25,128 bases of DNA from Apostichopus californicus (Eukaryota > Echinodermata > Holothuroidea > Aspidochirotida > Stichopodidae), in the NCBI GenBank assembly GCA_020650975.1, contig JAIPMN010013775.1, positions 1-25,128 on the forward strand, given 5' to 3'. Under the pieces are notes generated by a model. It searched no databases, was not told where the DNA came from, and saw only the letters and a program-made list of their open reading frames with translations. Below are positions 21,418 to 25,128 of this stretch, in pieces. Every line of letters begins with the position of its first letter. Position 1 is the stretch's first letter. Both the position numbers and the translations under genes were made by a program.

Positions 21418-23190
21418 CTGAAATTGGAAATAATGAAAACCTTTGAATGCATTGATAATTGGCTTGTTTAAAAGAAAGGTTCCAGAATTTCTTGATCAAA
21501 ATAAAAATGTGACATTGGGAAAAAGGGTGAAAAAGATCAGAAATCGTCTGATGACATCATCTCTGAGAAAATATTTTCAAAATTAAATGATGCTTCTCAG
21601 GGCTACAAAAATCTTACGTGCTGTGTGCCCAGGGCTCTTCATTACCGTATTTGGGCTACCTAACATCATGACCAAAACATTCAAATTGTCAAATCCCATT
21701 TGTGCGTGTTTAAGTAAATTACCCCACTGACACCTGTCTTGTACTTGCAAACATTCTTGGCAAGAATCAAAGAAACTTTTTACACGATCAAAATTGGTAA
21801 ACATTTTAACATTCATACCTTGGAACAAAACACCATGTTCACCACAACGTAAGAATTACCTTGTGACGTTGAAAAAAACTTGATAAAAACCATGTAGCCT
21901 ATTACTAACGTGCACAGTACTTCTGGGGCTCCAGTGAGAATAAAGTTACAACACACGGAAAACCCCTACTTCATTACTCCCAAAATTGCATATCAAATTA
22001 AAGAACTGCAAAGACTATCATGGATGCAGTTTTGATTCCTTAAAACCATCAATGGATGATAACAAATATTGTAATTTGAGACTCAAGTTTGTGTTTTACA
22101 ATTTCTTACAGGTTTGGTTACGAAATATATCTTTCAAAAACCAAAACATGCCATTTTGACTAGCTCAGTTGTCAATACAGCTGACTCATGATAGGATAGA
22201 AGTTGTTATGTTACTGAGAAAATTTCAGTAAATGTTTTTGTTTTGATTCTGGTAAGCACAAGGGATAATTAAACTTCAGAGTTAGGATAAACTTATGACT
22301 TTTGTACATCATTCATCACACGATGTCATTTTTTAACATTTCTGCAAAGAAGTCTGTGACTCAAGTTGATTACATGTTTTATACGACTTGCAGCCAAAGT
22401 GTTGAAATGTAGTTGGTTGAACAGTGTAACAAATTGATCATACAACAGAAGTATGGGAGGGATAGGCTAGTATTTTTCCAAATAAATTGCAAGCACACAG
22501 TTTCTTGCATATCAATTTTGTGGGGAATATCATCATCCATTTCTAAACTTATGAATCCTACTGCAAACTTATGCAATGACTTATATCCATTATCATAACA
22601 TGAAATGTCAGAACTACTTCTTGGTGTAAATGTGACAAAGAGGCCTTAACATTATGTGTGCACAGCCCATGTTATGCTAGGTACAAACGATTTAGGCAAT
22701 ATAGTAAGGCCATCTGGAAGCAAATATTGATTGTGTAATTTGTTCTAGCCTATATGGGTATGGCAGATGCAACTATGTTTACATATCTTTTCTCAAAATG
22801 TAATGGCTATGAGTAGTTTAACTCTAGTCTAAGTACTGCAACAAAGTCAAATTGCTTCTTTCCATCTGTTCAGGTTGAACTGTAAAGATGAGGACTAGTT
22901 GTAAGTACGGTTGCCTACACTGTACTGTGACCTACACTAACTAATTTACAATAGCGTCATTAGGCATGCCATAAAGCTAGGCCTTTTTACAGCTCTGACG
23001 TTAGTATAGCTAGCCTAACAATTTTATTAGTTTGCCTAGGCCTATGCCTACTATAACTTTGTAAGTTGTAACTTAGTCAGGCCAAACGTTAGGCTATACT
23101 TGTAAGGGCAGTAAACGTTTGGGCTGTTAGATCATACTAGAGAATAAACAGTTTCTTAAAAATCACAAGTCCCTACTGATTGCAACTTAC
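21418..23190 (-). other. Inferred 5' UTR intron of gene B
   Basis: The acceptor at 21419-21418 requires an upstream exon. The best donor I can see on the minus strand is CATTG|GTAAGTTG, with GT at 23190-23189, downstream of a promoter-like patch. The intron would be about 1.77 kb. It contains an unexplained 81-codon minus-strand ORF (21583-21828), covered under findings. No other gene is seen. Confidence 0.35.
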
Positions 23191-23400
23191 CAATGTTAGA
23201 TAGCAGTTATCTTTAATTGGTAGCAATCTAAAATTGGTGGTTTGGTAGCAATCTAAAACATGGGGGTCGTTATGCTCAACCAGATTACCAGAATCTTCAC
23301 TTGGTACAGCAAACTACGATAGGGAGATCCCCTTTGTGAATCGCGCCACTCATTAGTTTTATCGAACGCCATTGGAAACTTCCGGGATATATCCTATGTT
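23191..23400 (-). promoter_or_regulatory. Candidate promoter and untranslated exon 1 of gene B
   Basis: A compact group of promoter-type sites lies at 23367-23386. It holds CGCCATTGG (a CCAAT box read on the minus strand overlapping a YY1-like ATGGCG) and ACTTCCGGG (an ETS site, CCGGAAGT on the minus strand). About 150 bp further in the minus direction is a strong donor, GTAAGT, at 23190-23185. The spacing suits a short untranslated first exon. The start site cannot be fixed from sequence. Confidence 0.35.
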
Positions 23401-25128
23401 GGGTATACACTACGGTCATAACATGTTCTTTTCAAAGAGACTTTTTCTGAGTTCAATGGCAGTTTCCATCAACTTTCTTTGAGAAAACATAAGTTATTAC
23501 GATCGTTTTTGTGATCTAATAATGGCTAAATTTACGTCTGTGATAAGCAGGCAAAAGAAGGCATCTATAGCAAACCCATGTTATTGCTATCAGTATCAGG
23601 GTGGAAGGTGCTCCCCTCTCCCAGTCCCACTTTGAAATTGATGGTGTTGCAACTGTATACTGCTTTGCAAGCCAGTTCGCCCCACTGGTCCTGCATGTGA
23701 TACGTATAATTAGCAGTACGGATCGGTCAAAGAAAGACAAACAGATTTTGCCACGTACTTGAACGTCACAATATGTCATTTGTATCACAATACGTTTGAA
23801 TGTATTTCTTCTGTTACTTCACAATAGAGAAACAAGTTGAGTATCTGAAATGACACACGTACGACACCACATAGGCTAATTTGAAGTGAGTGCCTATATA
23901 AATACTACATATTAACAATCACGGAATTTGATAATAATGAAATCACAAACTTGCAATTCACATGCCAATTTGGAATTTGTCTGAGAAATCGACTCATTCG
24001 TAATTTGATACGAGCAAAATCGTGAATGACAATTACGCGAGACAGGTTTGTGTTTGCCGCCACCATTTAAGTTTTATTGCGGGTCGGGGAGTGGGGGGGG
24101 GCATTGCTTAGACAAAGAAGTTAAGCTCTTACTAGTATCCTACGAGTGCATTGTGATCTAATGTATAACTTCTCAAAACATGAAGGCGCATTGAGAAGAT
24201 GGAAGGGGATAAAGGGGAGGAGAGGAAGAGAAGCACTGAGAAAGGAGAGAGAGGATGGGAGGATGAAAGGGGGAGTGGTACGGTAACCTATTCATAATAT
24301 AGCTTACATTTCTTTTAAAAAATGACCGGAGAAATGTTACAATCGAAATTGCTAAATATAAATTAACAAGTGATTTTCTATGATTAAATTTAATTAATGT
24401 AGTACGCCATTGTTCAATTTCTTATACTTTAAAATGGATTAATTAACGTACTACTCCATTGTCAAAGTGTTAATTTTATCACGTGACCAGAACAAAGTAA
24501 CAACAAAAAATTTACAGATCTTATTTTAATCAAGTTCAGGACAAAATTAGTAAAATAGACAATTGTTACAGATGTGATCATGAACAAATATAGTGAAGTG
24601 TACACATCGAACACGAAAAAATCACGGCCTTCCAAAATATGGTAAACCTAAATTTTGCATTGTAATGTAAATGCTCAATGTTAATATTAGCAACACGTTC
24701 CTCTTTGGTAGGTTATTATACGTGCAAAGCTTATTGACATAACACGACTTCACTACAAGTGTTTCATCCTGCATTCGCCAATGAGGTCACAGTTTACATT
24801 CAGTATGTATAGTTCATTAACATCTCTTTAAAACTGGCTGCCTGTTTTTCGTCCATTATTAATAATACAGTTGATATATAGGGCAAACATATTAAAAAGA
24901 TAGAACCATCCCAATGAGCTGAACAAGTAAGAGAAAGAGGATAAGAAATTAAAATTGAAAAGCAGTCCTAAACAGGTAATATTTAAGTTTGGTTTTGAAC
25001 TGATTTAGGAAGAAGAACGACGAGGCGAATCGACTGTGGCCAATTTCCTATCTCCTGCTGGCAAACAGCGGTATTCCTCACAGTGTACGCTTTTACATCA
25101 TTGTCGTATATATTTGACACCTTTGGCG
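23401..25128. other. Gene-free right flank
   Basis: No exon supported. A minus-strand ORF at 23516-23788 has no recognisable domain. The stretch contains a G-run (about 24090-24100), a purine-rich tract, and two related copies of 'attaattaa-gta-tac-ccattgt' at about 24391 and 24437. Confidence 0.45.
24194..24278. repeat. Polypurine (G/A) tract, ~85 bp
   Basis: Nearly all purine on the plus strand (gaagatggaaggggataaag and onward), similar in character to the tract at 9066-9207. Low-complexity DNA. Confidence 0.8.

Noticed and set aside
23516..23788. 90-codon minus-strand ORF
   Set aside because: Translation has no recognisable domain and no splice or promoter context. I also considered a spliceosomal RNA for the 23590-23700 part but saw no match to U1, U2 or U4 signatures.
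1..25128. CRISPR arrays, operons or other prokaryotic features
   Set aside because: The spliced genes, poly(A) signal, SINEs and LINE show this is eukaryotic. The tandem repeats lack the regular repeat-spacer pattern.

Overview
This is animal nuclear DNA. It is AT-rich, almost all ORFs are short, genes are split by GT-AG introns, and interspersed and tandem repeats are abundant. The repeat styles (a Jockey/CR1-like LINE 3' end, tRNA-headed SINEs, an 'AGCGCT' repeat, frequent 'taggcct' words) suggest a marine invertebrate deuterostome, perhaps an echinoderm. That placement is an inference and no species can be named.

Layout. 1-107: probable right end of a hAT-like DNA transposon with degenerate CGGTTTTTAC repeats. 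108-7267: no recognisable gene; it holds a TATC microsatellite, a diverged 116-bp duplication, a three-copy ~117-bp tandem repeat and a perfect 19-bp-stem hairpin. 7268-7903: 5'-truncated LINE with the C-terminus of a reverse transcriptase ORF and a GAAAT-type tail. 7940-8190: tRNA-derived SINE on the minus strand. 9849-9953 (minus): first coding exon of a PX-domain gene, most like SH3PXD2/Tks or p47phox. 10205-10660: another interspersed repeat.

The main content lies in 14176-21417, where I reconstructed two small three-exon genes that are too fragmented to appear as long ORFs. Gene A (+, 14234-16014, 146 aa) and gene B (-, 21382-18557, 172 aa) are convergent, with stop codons about 2.5 kb apart. 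Each encodes an N-terminal CARD (death-fold) domain across exons 1 and 2. Each ends in a separate exon encoding a RHIM-like/amyloid-type motif, I-x-V-x-G-x-x-N-x-V followed by N-x(0,1)-x-I-x-Y. Both genes have a phase-0 first intron and a phase-1 second intron, and both have a splice acceptor just upstream of the ATG. They are therefore most simply an old inverted duplication. Neither carries a kinase, caspase, NACHT or other effector domain, so they look like adaptors linking CARD assemblies to RHIM-type amyloid signalling. That function is inferred from architecture only.

From 21.4 kb to the end there is a plausible promoter and untranslated first exon for gene B near 23.2-23.4 kb, a purine-rich tract near 24.2 kb, and no gene I can support.
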